Positions 9,830 through 19,276 of a DNA stretch of 47,464 bases are shown one piece after another. The stretch spans positions 1 through 47,464 of the forward strand of contig JAUPVT010000005.1 in NCBI GenBank assembly GCA_030916885.1. Direction: 5' to 3'. Under the pieces are notes generated by a model, which was given only the letters and a program-made list of their open reading frames with translations, did no database searches and was not told where the DNA came from. The translations under genes were made by a program, and so were the position numbers. Within the stretch, counting starts at the first letter, position 1. Each line of letters starts with the position of its first letter. This DNA comes from Chlamydiota bacterium. GTDB taxonomy: Bacteria > Chlamydiota > Chlamydiia > Chlamydiales > Rhabdochlamydiaceae.

Positions 9830-10089
9830 ACACTTCAACACTGCGATCTTTGTATGTAACTTTATCAATATGCAGAATTGATATAACATTATGTTTATAA
9901 AAAACCATACAAAGAGCAAATAGAGCGTTTAAAGAAACCTATCTTAGAAGAACCTGCAGCAGTTAATTTTTAGTACAATATATTATCATAAGCTAAGTCA
10001 GAGCATCAGATTTTTATCTTCTTGTAAACTTCTTTTGGAAGTTTTGCTATTAATCTAATCGAGAATCCTAGACTTAGGATTCAACTACG

Positions 10090-10170
10090 TATATTATCTA
10101 TAAAGAAAAAGGTTATAGCGATGAATGGATTGAAAAGCGAATCTAAGGAATTGCAATTTGTTTTTTATAT
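10090..10170 (+). pseudogene. DinD/BRO-type antirepressor fragment
   Basis: One frame reads YIIYKEKGYSDEWIEKRI, a stop, then GIAI. This resembles the conserved YKEKGYSxEWIxxRxxGIAIR block of DNA-damage-inducible protein D and BRO/ANT-type phage antirepressors. The stop TAA sits where these proteins usually have a codon such as CAA, so it is a nonsense-mutated scrap. Nothing else of the gene is recognisable in 9830-10090, which is otherwise AT-rich and featureless apart from a short frame around 9901-9973. Confidence is limited by the fragment's length. Confidence 0.4.
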
Positions 10171-10909
10171 TTAAAAGAAAAAACCAATCCGAGTCTCCAC
10201 TTCTTGTCGATAGAGTGGAAAACTGTGAATAATTGCTCTTCTATACGCTACAGAGAAAATAATTTCTGAGGTAATCAATTTTCCAATCTTCATACTAAAA
10301 GGAGCAAACCATTTATGCGTGATCCAGTTAAATTTAATTTTAGGATCAAAATAAAGAAACCATTTTCTAGGCAAATTGATATTAAGAATAGGCTGGATAT
10401 AGGTCTGACTAATAGAGCTCCTATTTGATTGTCCTGCAAAACTGAAAGCTTGTCTAATCAAAAGAGCTGCCCAAACTCCTCTCACCCAACTAGCCAGATC
10501 ATATTTGATACTGAACGTGGGCAGAGCTTGGTATTTGCCAGCTCCTAAAACAGATGGTGTTGCTGAGGGAAAATCACCTGTCCTCCAAAAGTTAATGTCC
10601 ATTTCCCATAAACAGGAAAATAATCAAACGATGAAAAAGAATATCATCTAAACCATTTCGGTTTTTTCCTTGGTTTAGCTAAGCGTAGCGAAGATCAAGA
10701 CGAGCAGAAATTTGCCGTTGATTTTCAAAAAAATAAGGAATCTCTGTTCTAGCTTTAAGCGTATTTTTATGTGAACCTTCAAAAAGCTGATCGTATTCCC
10801 ATCGAATATCAAAACGTCTTAGAGGCTCAATAAAGTCTTGAACTGCATTATTTTGCTTGGCTGCGTGCAAAGTAGAGGTCAAATAGCATAGAATAAGTAA
10901 TTTCCTCAT
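10171..10909 (-). pseudogene. Outer-membrane beta-barrel protein (MetA-pathway/transporter-like), frameshifted
   Basis: Begins with ATG at 10909, directly abutting the stop codon of the alkylsulfatase gene, with a signal peptide (MRKLLILCYLTSTLHAA). After a stop at 10679 the coding signal continues through other frames: NRNGLDDILFHRL in one, VYGKWTLTFGGQVIF in another, then LGAGKYQALPTFSIKYDL onward in the frame 10602-10171. The pattern of alternating strands (QTYIQPILNINL, KWFLYFDPKIKFNW, PFSMKIGKLI) and the C-terminal TRIGFFF resemble outer-membrane barrels of the Phenol_MetA_deg/transporter type. At least two frameshifts split it, so it is almost certainly inactive. It probably formed an operon with the sulfatase and may have served in substrate passage. 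Confidence 0.6.
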
Positions 10910-12865
10910 CTATTTATGCAAAGAATTTTCTTCTTGAGGTTCAACTATTTTGAACCAAAAATCAAAAGTATCAAAAAGAGATAAAAAGGTTTCTAATATT
11001 TGACGATCTCCTTTGACGGTTATTTTTTTTGTCTTTTCAGCTTCTTTAACTTTTAGCGTACCTAAAATAATTTGATCAAAATCAGATCGCCTCATGCGTA
11101 TTGAGGCATCTGCTTTAATTGTTCGATTGGTAAAATAATTCAAAACTCCATTTTTTACTTGGAGTAGATATTTTTCTTTTAAATCTGGTAGTTCAAAATA
11201 AATAGCGATTTGTTTATCTGCTGCACGTGGTCCATTTAATTGGATGGAAAGATAATCAAATAAAGACTCAGTTGGCATAGCTTTAATGATATCTGGACTA
11301 ACTCCTGGAACCAAAGTGTTTTTTTGCATTCCATTTCGCAGCTCTTGCGCCCCTGTTAGATAAAAGTTTCGCCATGGGCCATTTTCTGATTGATAACCGA
11401 GCTGCTCTAGTATATTTGCAAGAAAATCTTTTGCTTTTTGATTAGAAGGTTCGGCAAAGACTAGATGATTCAACACTTGTGCTGCCCAACGATAGTTTCC
11501 CTGATCGTAGTCTCTTTGTGCTTTCTCTAGGATTGCCTCTGCTCCGCCCATGTATTCTACCATCTTTTGACCAGTTTCTAAAGGAGGAAGCTGGTGCAAC
11601 GTTGAAGGATTTCCATCAAACCATCCTAAGTAAAAGCAATAAACAGACTTTGCATTATGGTTAAGAGTTCCATAATAACCGCGATTATACCACTCTTGGC
11701 TGAGTTCTTTGGGAAGTTTAATCATTTCACCAATTTCTAACATGGTATACCCTTGATTTGCCAAATACAGCGATTGATCATGCATATATTTGTATAAATC
11801 TCGTTGTTTTTCAAGAAAATCAACCACCCTATCTTTACCCCAGATGGGCCAATGATGTTGTGCAAAAACCACTTCAGCTTTTTCTCCAAACATTTCCATT
11901 GTCTGATTCAAATAATGAGCCCATGCTTTTGCATCTCTCATTTTGGCTCCTCGCAATGTATATAAATTATGCATAGTATGCGTTGCATCTTCTGCTGCAC
12001 AGAGCGCTTTTAAGTCAGGCAAATAAAAAAGCATTTCAGCAGGGGCTTCCGAATTGGGAGCAGATATAAAAACAAAGCGAATACCATCAATGGTTTTCTT
12101 CTCGCCTGTTTTTACAATGAAATCCGTTGGTAAAATAAGGGAAATTTCCCCTACAGATGTAGTAAGACCAAGCCCTGATGTTACTTGTCCATCAATCCCC
12201 GGTTTTAGTAAATTTCCATACATGTAACTAGCTCTTCTTGCCATCGCATTGCCAGTCATGATAGATTCATCTAAAGCAGCTTGAGTAAATCCCTGTGGGG
12301 CAAAGATTTTAACCGCACCTTTTTGAACCTCTTCTTGGGTAATAACCCCTCGAACTCCTCCAAAATGGTCAATATGACTATGTGTATAGATAACAGCTTT
12401 TACTAACCTTTTCGGGCGATGCTGATAATAGAGTTCTAAAGCAGCTCTAGCTGTTTCTATAGAAACCAATGGATCTATGATAATGAGCCCTTTTTTTCCT
12501 TCAATAATGGTCATGTTCGAAAGATCAATACCTCTTACTTGATAAATTCGATCGGCCACTTGAAATAAACCTGCTTTAGATAAAAGTCGCCCTTGACGCC
12601 ATAAACTGGGATTCACACTATCTGGAATTGATGAATTTTCCAAAAAATCGTATGTCTTTAAATTCCATATAATCTGTCCATTTGCATTTTCAATTATTCC
12701 ATTATTAGGTAGAGGAGCTATAAAGCCTCGGTGGGCATCTTCAAAATCTTGTTGGTTATCAAAGGGAAGTTCTTTGAGAACTTTCTGATTCTCTTCAATA
12801 GTTAATGAAGTGGGTAATGCATTTAAGATCTGTATTGATAAAAAAAACACAAATAAATTTTTCAT
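10910..12865 (-). CDS. Secreted alkyl/aryl-sulfatase (SdsA1/BDS1-like, metallo-beta-lactamase fold)
   Basis: A 651-residue protein with a signal peptide (MKNLFVFFLSIQILNALP) followed by the zinc-binding motif T161-H-S-H-I-D-H167 of metallo-beta-lactamase-fold hydrolases. Downstream, AEDATHTMHNL with its acidic ligand and VVFAQHHWPIWG fit the extra metal ligands of SdsA1-type alkylsulfatases. An alpha-helical dimerisation region (WYNRGYYGTLNHN; AQVLNHLVFAEP) and a C-terminal SCP2-like lipid-binding domain follow, the full family architecture. These enzymes cleave primary alkyl sulfates such as dodecyl sulfate to alcohol and sulfate in the periplasm. This is unexpected in a chlamydia and suggests horizontal gain. 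The downstream barrel gene is broken, but this frame is intact. Confidence 0.9.
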   Translation of the reverse strand: MKNLFVFFLSIQILNALPTSLTIEENQKVLKELPFDNQQDFEDAHRGFIAPLPNNGIIENANGQIIWNLKTYDFLENSSIPDSVNPSLWRQGRLLSKAGLFQVADRIYQVRGIDLSNMTIIEGKKGLIIIDPLVSIETARAALELYYQHRPKRLVKAVIYTHSHIDHFGGVRGVITQEEVQKGAVKIFAPQGFTQAALDESIMTGNAMARRASYMYGNLLKPGIDGQVTSGLGLTTSVGEISLILPTDFIVKTGEKKTIDGIRFVFISAPNSEAPAEMLFYLPDLKALCAAEDATHTMHNLYTLRGAKMRDAKAWAHYLNQTMEMFGEKAEVVFAQHHWPIWGKDRVVDFLEKQRDLYKYMHDQSLYLANQGYTMLEIGEMIKLPKELSQEWYNRGYYGTLNHNAKSVYCFYLGWFDGNPSTLHQLPPLETGQKMVEYMGGAEAILEKAQRDYDQGNYRWAAQVLNHLVFAEPSNQKAKDFLANILEQLGYQSENGPWRNFYLTGAQELRNGMQKNTLVPGVSPDIIKAMPTESLFDYLSIQLNGPRAADKQIAIYFELPDLKEKYLLQVKNGVLNYFTNRTIKADASIRMRRSDFDQIILGTLKVKEAEKTKKITVKGDRQILETFLSLFDTFDFWFKIVEPQEENSLHK

Positions 12866-13073
12866 AAAAACCCTTTAAACATTTCAGAACTCTGTAAAAA
12901 CTTTTATATACTCTGGTCATATAAATCTAAAAAAATTTCACTCAGGTCTCTGATATACAGCTAAAAATCTTTCTTTTTTTAAAAAAATCTTAAGAAGATT
13001 AAATTAACTTTCCAATATTGACAAATCTTATTTTGAATCCACCCTTAGTTAAAATTAAATTACATCTTTATGA

Positions 13074-13103
13074 TTTACAAATAATCTTATAAAAGATTAT
13101 GCT
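13074..13103 (+). promoter_or_regulatory. Candidate sigma70-type promoter for the oppA-like gene
   Basis: TTTACA (13074-13079) and TATGCT (13098-13103) are separated by 18 bases and lie about 37 bases before the ATG at 13141. The 275-base region 12866-13140 separates divergent genes and must hold promoters for both. Only sequence resemblance supports this site. Confidence 0.4.
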
Positions 13104-13140
13104 CGCTTTTTTTTAGATACGTCCATTAAGGATATCTGCT

Positions 13141-14724
13141 ATGAAAAAGATCCTATTTTTTCTATCTATTATTGTTTTTTTAACTTTTTTTTTCATTAAA
13201 CATCAGAATCCAGAGCAGTCAGATCAAGTACTTCATTTAAATATGAAAGCAGAACCAAAAACAATGGATCCTCGTAAAGGAGGAGATTGGTATTCCTCGC
13301 AAATGCATTCTCTGTTTTTTGAAGGACTTGTAAAACTTTATCCAAACCAAAGCTTTAAACTAGCCCAAGCAGAATCGTATGAAGTATCAGATGATCAACT
13401 GATTTATACTTTTCACTTAAGAGATACGGTTTGGTCTAATAATACCCCAGTTACCGCTTATGATTTTGAGCAATCCTGGAAAGATATTTTAGATCCTAAT
13501 TTCCCCTCTGTGAATGCTCAATTATTTTATCCAATAAAAAATGCAGATTTAGCAAAAAAAGGAGTTGTATCTCTTGACGAAGTGGGGATTAAAGCAATAG
13601 ATACAAAAACATTGGTAATTACTTTAGAACAACCCACTCCTTATCTAATTAATTTGCTTTCCTTTTGTGTCTTTTCTCCTGTAAATATCAAAAATGACCG
13701 AGAAAACCCTAATTGGACTCACAAGATAGGTCCTAACTTTTTATGTAATGGCCCTTTTGTATTAGAAAAATGGGAACAGGGAGATGAAATTATTGCTGCC
13801 TCTAATCCTCATTATCGAAAAACAGAAGATGTACACCCAGAAAAAATTATATTTCACATCGTTGAAAATGATACAACCACTCTACAAATGTTTGAAAAGG
13901 GTTTAGTTGACATCATTGGAGATTCTCTTACTTCTATTCCTTTAGAGGCAATCCCCGATTTAGGGAAAAAGTGGAAAATTTCTAGAGAACCAACTGCCAC
14001 TACTATGATTATTGCTTTTAATACGGGCAAAGCACCTTTTCACCATCCTAAAATCCGAAAAGCTTTTAGCTTAAGCATTAATCGTCAACAACTAGTTGAA
14101 AATATTGTCTACCAAGCAAGCTCTATTGCAACAAATATGATCCCCCCTTTATTAAAACAACATCGCGACCGTTCTTTTTTTAAAGACAATGATGTAGATC
14201 AGGCTAAGATTTTACTAGAAGAAGCAATGGCAGAGATGGGAATTACCAAAGAGGCTTTTGAACCAGTTACTCTCTATTATCAATCCTTTTCTTCTGTAAC
14301 GAGTAAAGTTATGCAAGCCATCCAACAGCAATGGTTAGATGCTCTGGGCATCTTCATTAAGATAGAATCTTTGGATTCTAGAGTCATTATGGATAAGTTA
14401 ACACATAAAGATTACTTCATGTGTTATACTCTTTGGAGTGCAGTATATTATGATCCCATGAGCATTCTTGAAAGATTCAAATATAGAACCTATGCAAAGA
14501 ACTTCATAAACTGGGAAAATCCAGAATATGTTCAACTACTTAATCGTTCTTTTTATGAGCAAGGTGAAACACGCTTCCGTACCCTAGAAGAAGCTGAAGA
14601 ACTTTTCTTAAAAGAAATGCCTCTTATTCCTTTATATCATGTGGACTTTGTTTACATCATAAATCCCCGCTTGAATATACCGCTATGGGGAGATCGGCTG
14701 TTACTGCCGATACCTTCAAACTAA
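13141..14724 (+). CDS. oppA: Oligopeptide ABC transporter substrate-binding protein (OppA-like)
   Basis: A 527-residue SBP family 5 protein that would bind oligopeptides outside the inner membrane and deliver them to an ABC permease. An N-terminal hydrophobic segment (residues 3-19) is a signal or anchor; there is no clear lipobox cysteine, so it may stay anchored by its helix. Family blocks visible include AEPKTMDPRKGGDWYSSQ, FEGLVKLYP, YTFHLRDTVWSNNTPVTAYDF, NPHYRKTEDVHPEKI and AFNTGKAPFHHPKIRKAFSLSINR. No permease or ATPase genes are adjacent, so it would have to share a transporter encoded elsewhere; chlamydiae typically have several scattered oppA copies. The downstream unknown gene begins 13 bases after the stop and is probably co-transcribed. 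Confidence 0.88.
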   Translation: MKKILFFLSIIVFLTFFFIKHQNPEQSDQVLHLNMKAEPKTMDPRKGGDWYSSQMHSLFFEGLVKLYPNQSFKLAQAESYEVSDDQLIYTFHLRDTVWSNNTPVTAYDFEQSWKDILDPNFPSVNAQLFYPIKNADLAKKGVVSLDEVGIKAIDTKTLVITLEQPTPYLINLLSFCVFSPVNIKNDRENPNWTHKIGPNFLCNGPFVLEKWEQGDEIIAASNPHYRKTEDVHPEKIIFHIVENDTTTLQMFEKGLVDIIGDSLTSIPLEAIPDLGKKWKISREPTATTMIIAFNTGKAPFHHPKIRKAFSLSINRQQLVENIVYQASSIATNMIPPLLKQHRDRSFFKDNDVDQAKILLEEAMAEMGITKEAFEPVTLYYQSFSSVTSKVMQAIQQQWLDALGIFIKIESLDSRVIMDKLTHKDYFMCYTLWSAVYYDPMSILERFKYRTYAKNFINWENPEYVQLLNRSFYEQGETRFRTLEEAEELFLKEMPLIPLYHVDFVYIINPRLNIPLWGDRLLLPIPSN

Positions 14725-14737
14725 AAAAATAGAAAAA

Positions 14738-16879
14738 ATGAATATGCTCCTATATCCAGATCCTAATTCTGATGTTATGAAAAACCACTGTATTTTAAGC
14801 GATTATATAAAAATTGTAGTAGATCCTGATAAAAAAGATGCAGAAAATCTTGATCTCTTCTCCAAATTCATTAGCAAATCTTTAGAAAAAGTTTTACCCG
14901 ATGAATTCATGAGAGCTCTTCTGACAAATCCCTCGCAAGAAAAATTACGTTCTATGATTTTAGAACTTAGGAAAAACCAACCGTTTATCTCTTGGGATGA
15001 TTCTCGCACCGCACCCTGCTCTATTAAAATGAATTTAATCTGTGCTTCTGAATTTACAACAGGTATAGGGAGATATTTCGGCGATATTTTAAGTCGATGG
15101 TTAATTCCTGGAAAACTTTTAAATATCTCTTGTTCTTGTGGCGCAAACATTATTTTTCATTGCTCTCCCAAACAATCCTTTTATTTTCATCAAATTTATA
15201 TAGATATAGTAGATAGCAATGATTTGATGCTTTTAAAAAGCAATGTACTCAGCCTTCAAAAAGAGATCCGTTTGAATATTTTAGCTGTGAAATATGCTCG
15301 CCAAGTGATTTCGATTAAAAACTTATCTACCGAGCAAAAATGCTTTATGATTAAAGAGAATATCGCCTCTTCTTTAAATCGTTCTACTAAAGAGCTCGAT
15401 GGTAGTATGTTTAATTTGATGCATAGCTTGTTTTTACAACTGAATGCTGAAAAAAAGATTTCTCGTATACAACTCAAATTCGCTCCTTTTTTAAAACAGA
15501 AAGCAAAAATTTTTGATCGAGATATTTTTGAAGAAATTAGATATTATTCTTTTTTATTTGGCAGTCGATTTACCGCAGCTAGAGAATTATGCCATTTAAT
15601 CCGCTTAGTTTCTTTTCAGTATTTATTTAGAAAAAATTTACTCTATCAACTTGATAAAAATCCTGAAAAAAGACACTTAAGTTTGAAAATTTTCCGCGCT
15701 TATCTCTCTTCTAACTCCGCTCAAGAAAATAAACCTGTCCTAGGTATTATTGGTGGTATTAATGTATTAAAAGAAAGCGAGCTATTTGAAGAGCGTCATA
15801 TATTAGAAGCTATTCGCCATTGTTTGCCTAATATTTCCAAAGTAGAAAACTCTTTTGTTCTTGATCGTAGAACCCATGACCCCATTCGCCTTTTCTATCT
15901 AGAAATTGAGAAAAAAGATAATACTCCATTTACGATTGATGAAATTAAAGAGCTGCGTAAAAGTTTGAATCGAGAATTAAAAGAGAATATAGAAAGCATC
16001 ATTCATCCCATTTTAATGCCTCGTAATGAAGAAGAAATCATGCGAAGTATTGTACTGCTCAGCCGTCAACTAAAATATGTTAATGATCTACCTCAAGTCA
16101 CTATCTCTTTTAATACCCAAACAAAACATCAGCTCACATTTACCGTGATTTTACTACGAGTTCTTAATAATTCCTCTCCAGACATTATCCATTTATTTGA
16201 CAAAGCAAATACCTCCATTAAAATTGAGAGGTTAGAGGTTAAATCTGCAGGGTTACTTAGGAAAAAGTATCAAAAAGAAGCAAATATCTTCTATATAGCT
16301 CTTAATAAAGCCCCATTTTTACGTAGATTTTCTATTGATCTGTTTAAGGCTCGTCAATTCCTTTCTTCTGAACTAAATCGTATTTTCAAAGGGGGCATTC
16401 GCGACTTCAATGGAGGTATTCTTTCTAAACAACAAGAGGTTTTCCATGAGCTTTGTAGCTCTTTTAAAGAGCTCTCTTCTCATGAAAAATTTTTATTAGA
16501 AAATTTCTTCTATTCACTTACCCCTCCTTTAAGCCAAACCTTGCTCATGCCTTCTATACTAAAGATGCTTTTCAACATGATGCTTAAAGCAATCAATGCA
16601 GATTATACTCATACCCCTATTTTTTATAAGACTCAGTCTAAGGACGAATTTTTTCTCGTCATGTTTGCCTCCCCATTTATAGAAATCAAAAAAAAAATAG
16701 GAAATCTTATAAATAAACTCTGCATCCCCTCTTCTGATCTATGTCACACTCAAGTAAGTATCTATGACACTCATTGTATAGGTTATATTTATCGGAGAAA
16801 TGATCAAACCTCTTACCAGAAGCTGTGTTCTACATTTGATGAGTTTCTGCAACAAGATCTTACTTGGTTACTCTCTTAG
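14738..16879 (+). CDS. Large conserved-looking protein of unknown function
   Basis: A 713-residue protein I do not recognise. It has no signal peptide and no convincing membrane helix, so it is probably cytoplasmic or a secreted effector. A cysteine-rich patch lies near residues 130-145 (ISCSCGANIIFHCS). A central mixed segment (PVLGIIGGINVLKESELFEE) is followed by alternating helical and strand-rich stretches, and FNGGILSKQQ lies late in the protein. The regular hydrophobic spacing and 13-base gap to the oppA-like gene argue that it is real and expressed with it. I considered the N-terminal part of large NAD-dependent glutamate dehydrogenases but see no catalytic dehydrogenase motif, so that is only a guess. 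Confidence 0.75.
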   Translation: MNMLLYPDPNSDVMKNHCILSDYIKIVVDPDKKDAENLDLFSKFISKSLEKVLPDEFMRALLTNPSQEKLRSMILELRKNQPFISWDDSRTAPCSIKMNLICASEFTTGIGRYFGDILSRWLIPGKLLNISCSCGANIIFHCSPKQSFYFHQIYIDIVDSNDLMLLKSNVLSLQKEIRLNILAVKYARQVISIKNLSTEQKCFMIKENIASSLNRSTKELDGSMFNLMHSLFLQLNAEKKISRIQLKFAPFLKQKAKIFDRDIFEEIRYYSFLFGSRFTAARELCHLIRLVSFQYLFRKNLLYQLDKNPEKRHLSLKIFRAYLSSNSAQENKPVLGIIGGINVLKESELFEERHILEAIRHCLPNISKVENSFVLDRRTHDPIRLFYLEIEKKDNTPFTIDEIKELRKSLNRELKENIESIIHPILMPRNEEEIMRSIVLLSRQLKYVNDLPQVTISFNTQTKHQLTFTVILLRVLNNSSPDIIHLFDKANTSIKIERLEVKSAGLLRKKYQKEANIFYIALNKAPFLRRFSIDLFKARQFLSSELNRIFKGGIRDFNGGILSKQQEVFHELCSSFKELSSHEKFLLENFFYSLTPPLSQTLLMPSILKMLFNMMLKAINADYTHTPIFYKTQSKDEFFLVMFASPFIEIKKKIGNLINKLCIPSSDLCHTQVSIYDTHCIGYIYRRNDQTSYQKLCSTFDEFLQQDLTWLLS

Positions 16880-16984
16880 GAAAAATTCAATTTAAACTAA
16901 ATATTTTTTTTGGTTTAGGTTAGATTTAACTTGCATGGAAATAGCATAAAAATCATATTTTCATATTTCTTCAAAGTTGTATTA

Positions 16985-17626
16985 ATGATGTTTAATAATA
17001 GGCAAGATGCAGGAAATCAGTTAGCAAAATATCTAGTAAGCTATCAAAATCACTCAAATGCCATTGTGCTCGGGTTATCTTATGGAGGTATGCCTATTGC
17101 TTTTGAAATGGCTCAGCTATTACATCTTCCTTTTCATACCCTTATAGTTCGTAAAATTAGATCTCCTCAAAACTCTACCCTATCTTTAGGTGCTATTGCA
17201 GAACAAGAGATAGAATTGTTAAATGCAGATTTGATTGGCATTCTTGATATTCCTAATGACTACATAAGAAAAGAGCTTGAAAGTCAAAAAATCCATTTAG
17301 CAAGACAAGCTAAATCCTACCATATCTCTGAGCGTTTGCTCTACCAAAAACAGATCCTTTTAGTAGATGATGGCATGGCTACAGGATCTAGCATGCAAGT
17401 AGCTATACAAGCGTTAAAAAAATTACAAGTCGCCAGCATTCATCTAGCGGTCCCTATCGCCAGTCATTCATCCCTTGCAAAGATCTCAAAAGAAGTACAA
17501 ATCTCATGTTTGTTTTCTCCTTCCTTTTTCGCAAAAATCTCTGATTTTTATCATAACTTTGAACCTGTTAGCGATCTAGAAGTAACGCATTTTCTAAATT
17601 CTTCCCGTGATCTTGCTACTATTTGA
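16985..17626 (+). CDS. Phosphoribosyltransferase-family protein
   Basis: The protein carries the PRPP-binding loop ILLVDDGMATGSSM (two acidic residues, then GxATGxS), the signature of type I phosphoribosyltransferases. An N-terminal VLGLSYGGMPIAFEMAQ block resembles the predicted phosphoribosyltransferases that act as hydrolase-like paralogues. The frame is open from an ATG at 16931, but similarity begins at MFNNRQDAGNQLAKYL, so a start at 16985 or 16988 is more likely; neither has a clear ribosome-binding site. Length from 16985 is 213 residues. The substrate base is unknown. It lies 100 bases after the large unknown gene on the same strand. Confidence 0.75.
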   Translation: MMFNNRQDAGNQLAKYLVSYQNHSNAIVLGLSYGGMPIAFEMAQLLHLPFHTLIVRKIRSPQNSTLSLGAIAEQEIELLNADLIGILDIPNDYIRKELESQKIHLARQAKSYHISERLLYQKQILLVDDGMATGSSMQVAIQALKKLQVASIHLAVPIASHSSLAKISKEVQISCLFSPSFFAKISDFYHNFEPVSDLEVTHFLNSSRDLATI

Positions 17627-17674
17627 TTTCTGCTAGTTAGAGAACTCAAAATGAGAAAAAGGCATAGACATTAT

Positions 17675-18028
17675 TGACCTGCTCCCCAAAAGTTGATCCA
17701 TGCTAAAATGGACGCCTTTAAACAAGGAGCAAGAATCCGATAGCGAACAGTCGATTTACTGAGGAACAAACCATCCAGATACTTAAAGTTGATAATGGAC
17801 CTGAATATACCTCCGAAGCAATTTGTAAATGGGTAGATGGAAAAGGAATAATCCTGGAGTATATTCCTCCAGGAAGACCAATGGAGAATGGACACATTAA
17901 GAGCTTTAGGATATAAAACACCTATTGAATTTTTAAGGGAGCAAGTTTGCTAATGTATTTGATGAAGAATAAATTTAAAAACCAATAATTAGTCTATTTT
18001 AAAATGGGCGAAATTTGGGGGCAGGTCA
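17675..18028 (+). mobile_element. Miniature IS3-family element (IS407-like), internally deleted
   Basis: Imperfect terminal inverted repeats bound the element: TGACCTGCTCCCCAAA at 17675 and ATTTGGGGGCAGGTCA ending at 18028. Inside, NSRFTEEQTIQILK, the start of an IS3 orfA, runs in frame straight into VDNGPEYTSEAICKW and YIPPGRPMENGHIKSF, the end of the orfB DDE domain with its second aspartate and final glutamate. ALGYKTPIEFLREQVC, the usual orfB C-terminus, follows in another frame. At 354 bases it is a deletion derivative that kept both ends and could be moved only by a transposase supplied in trans. No target-site duplication is obvious. The rest of 17627-18300 is AT-rich and shows nothing else. 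Confidence 0.8.
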
Positions 18029-18300
18029 GCTCTAAAATTTAGATTTTAATAAAGACACAGAATATTAACGACAACTTTAAATTAGGAATCATATTATAAA
18101 AAATTATAAGATTTTGAAGATAGAATATTAGAAATGCAGATATGCAGTTCTTCAGTTTATTTAGATTAAAAACGCTTATTGGTTTTGAATCTAGAAAACT
18201 ATTCAACCTCCCCTCATAATAGATGAAAATTATCCAATTCGTTACATTATTTTATAAAATTTGATATATCATTAACAAATGGGTAGGTAAGGAGAAATAG

Positions 18301-19134
18301 ATGCGTATTATATTTAGTTTATTTAGTCTAGGAGCTCTTGTCTATGGTCTATGGTGGACCTCTTATAACAAACCCGATTGGAAAAACAAAGTAGAAGATG
18401 TATTAAACATAGGACATTTTCATACACTAGAGATTCGCTATACAGCAGAACAAATTATGGAATCTCAGCAAAAGATTTTACTTAAAGATCCTAAGTACCA
18501 ATATCTCGAACCTTCTTTGAAATTCTATCCTTATTTACTTTTAGAGGTTAAATACAGTGCATCTGATGCAAAAACAAAAGAAGGGATCATCTTATGGGAT
18601 TTAACAGATGGAGAAATGGTAGTTAATGCTAAAGATTGGGATAAAACACATGGATTTGCTGATTGCATTAATGCAAATGTAGACCGCCGTGAGTTCAAAA
18701 TCATCAATGCAATTGCTCAAAGAGGAGGCGTGATCAATCGAGAGGATTTACGTAAAAATATTCATGTAGAAACAGATGTAATCGATGCACTCATTGAAAC
18801 CTGTCGTCGTAAAAAATTGATTGTACAATACGGTGGGCGTTATCGACTGCATTTAGAAAACCCTAAATTAAAAATTACTCCATCTACTCTAATTGAAGAG
18901 CGTTTAGTCACGCAACCCTACCGTCAAGCTATTTGTATATCTAGGCGTTATTCTCTTTCACAAATTGAAAGAATTACTAGCTCAGCTTTTGGTGAAGACT
19001 TTGCTATTCGAAAAACCGCTTCTGTCTACCTTCCAGTTCATTGTATTGTTGTACAAAACCCCGATGGTTCCTTACATACAAGCCATTGGAATGCCCTTAA
19101 TGGAAAACCTCTAGAATCAAATGGGATTGATTGA
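18301..19134 (+). CDS. Conserved chlamydia-type hypothetical protein with membrane anchor and winged-helix-like segment
   Basis: A 277-residue protein. Residues 1-17 form a hydrophobic anchor or signal (MRIIFSLFSLGALVYGLWW). A first domain (about 30-110) contains HTLEIRYTAEQIMES and GIILWDLTDGEMVV. Residues 112-165 (REFKIINAIAQRGGVINREDLRKN ... ALIETCRRKKLIVQYGGRYRL) read like a winged-helix DNA- or protein-binding fold. The C-terminal domain repeats a pattern similar to the first. GGAG precedes the ATG at 18301 by seven bases. It lies upstream of tRNA-Ser and dnaB. I do not recognise a named family; a regulatory or secretion-related role is only a guess. Confidence 0.7.
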   Translation: MRIIFSLFSLGALVYGLWWTSYNKPDWKNKVEDVLNIGHFHTLEIRYTAEQIMESQQKILLKDPKYQYLEPSLKFYPYLLLEVKYSASDAKTKEGIILWDLTDGEMVVNAKDWDKTHGFADCINANVDRREFKIINAIAQRGGVINREDLRKNIHVETDVIDALIETCRRKKLIVQYGGRYRLHLENPKLKITPSTLIEERLVTQPYRQAICISRRYSLSQIERITSSAFGEDFAIRKTASVYLPVHCIVVQNPDGSLHTSHWNALNGKPLESNGID

Positions 19135-19183
19135 GAGTTGCTTGTAAATCTATTTGCATATAAACTATCTAGCATCCCTTAAG

Positions 19184-19270
19184 GGAAAGGTGGCCGAGTG
19201 GCCGATGGCGCGTCCCTGCTAAGGACGTGTACCCTCACGGGTACCGTGGGTTCGAATCCCACCCTTTCCG
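19184..19270 (+). tRNA. tRNA-Ser (anticodon GCU)
   Basis: An 87-base class II tRNA. The acceptor stem GGAAAGG (19184-19190) pairs with CCTTTCC (19263-19269), followed by discriminator G. The D-loop GTGGCCGAGTGGCCGA, anticodon loop CTGCTAA with anticodon GCT, a long variable arm (TGTACCCTCACGGGTACC) and T-arm GGGTTCGAATCCC are all present. The long variable arm and the G discriminator are typical of serine tRNAs. It reads AGC and AGU codons. Confidence 0.97.
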
Positions 19271-19276
19271 ATCTTA

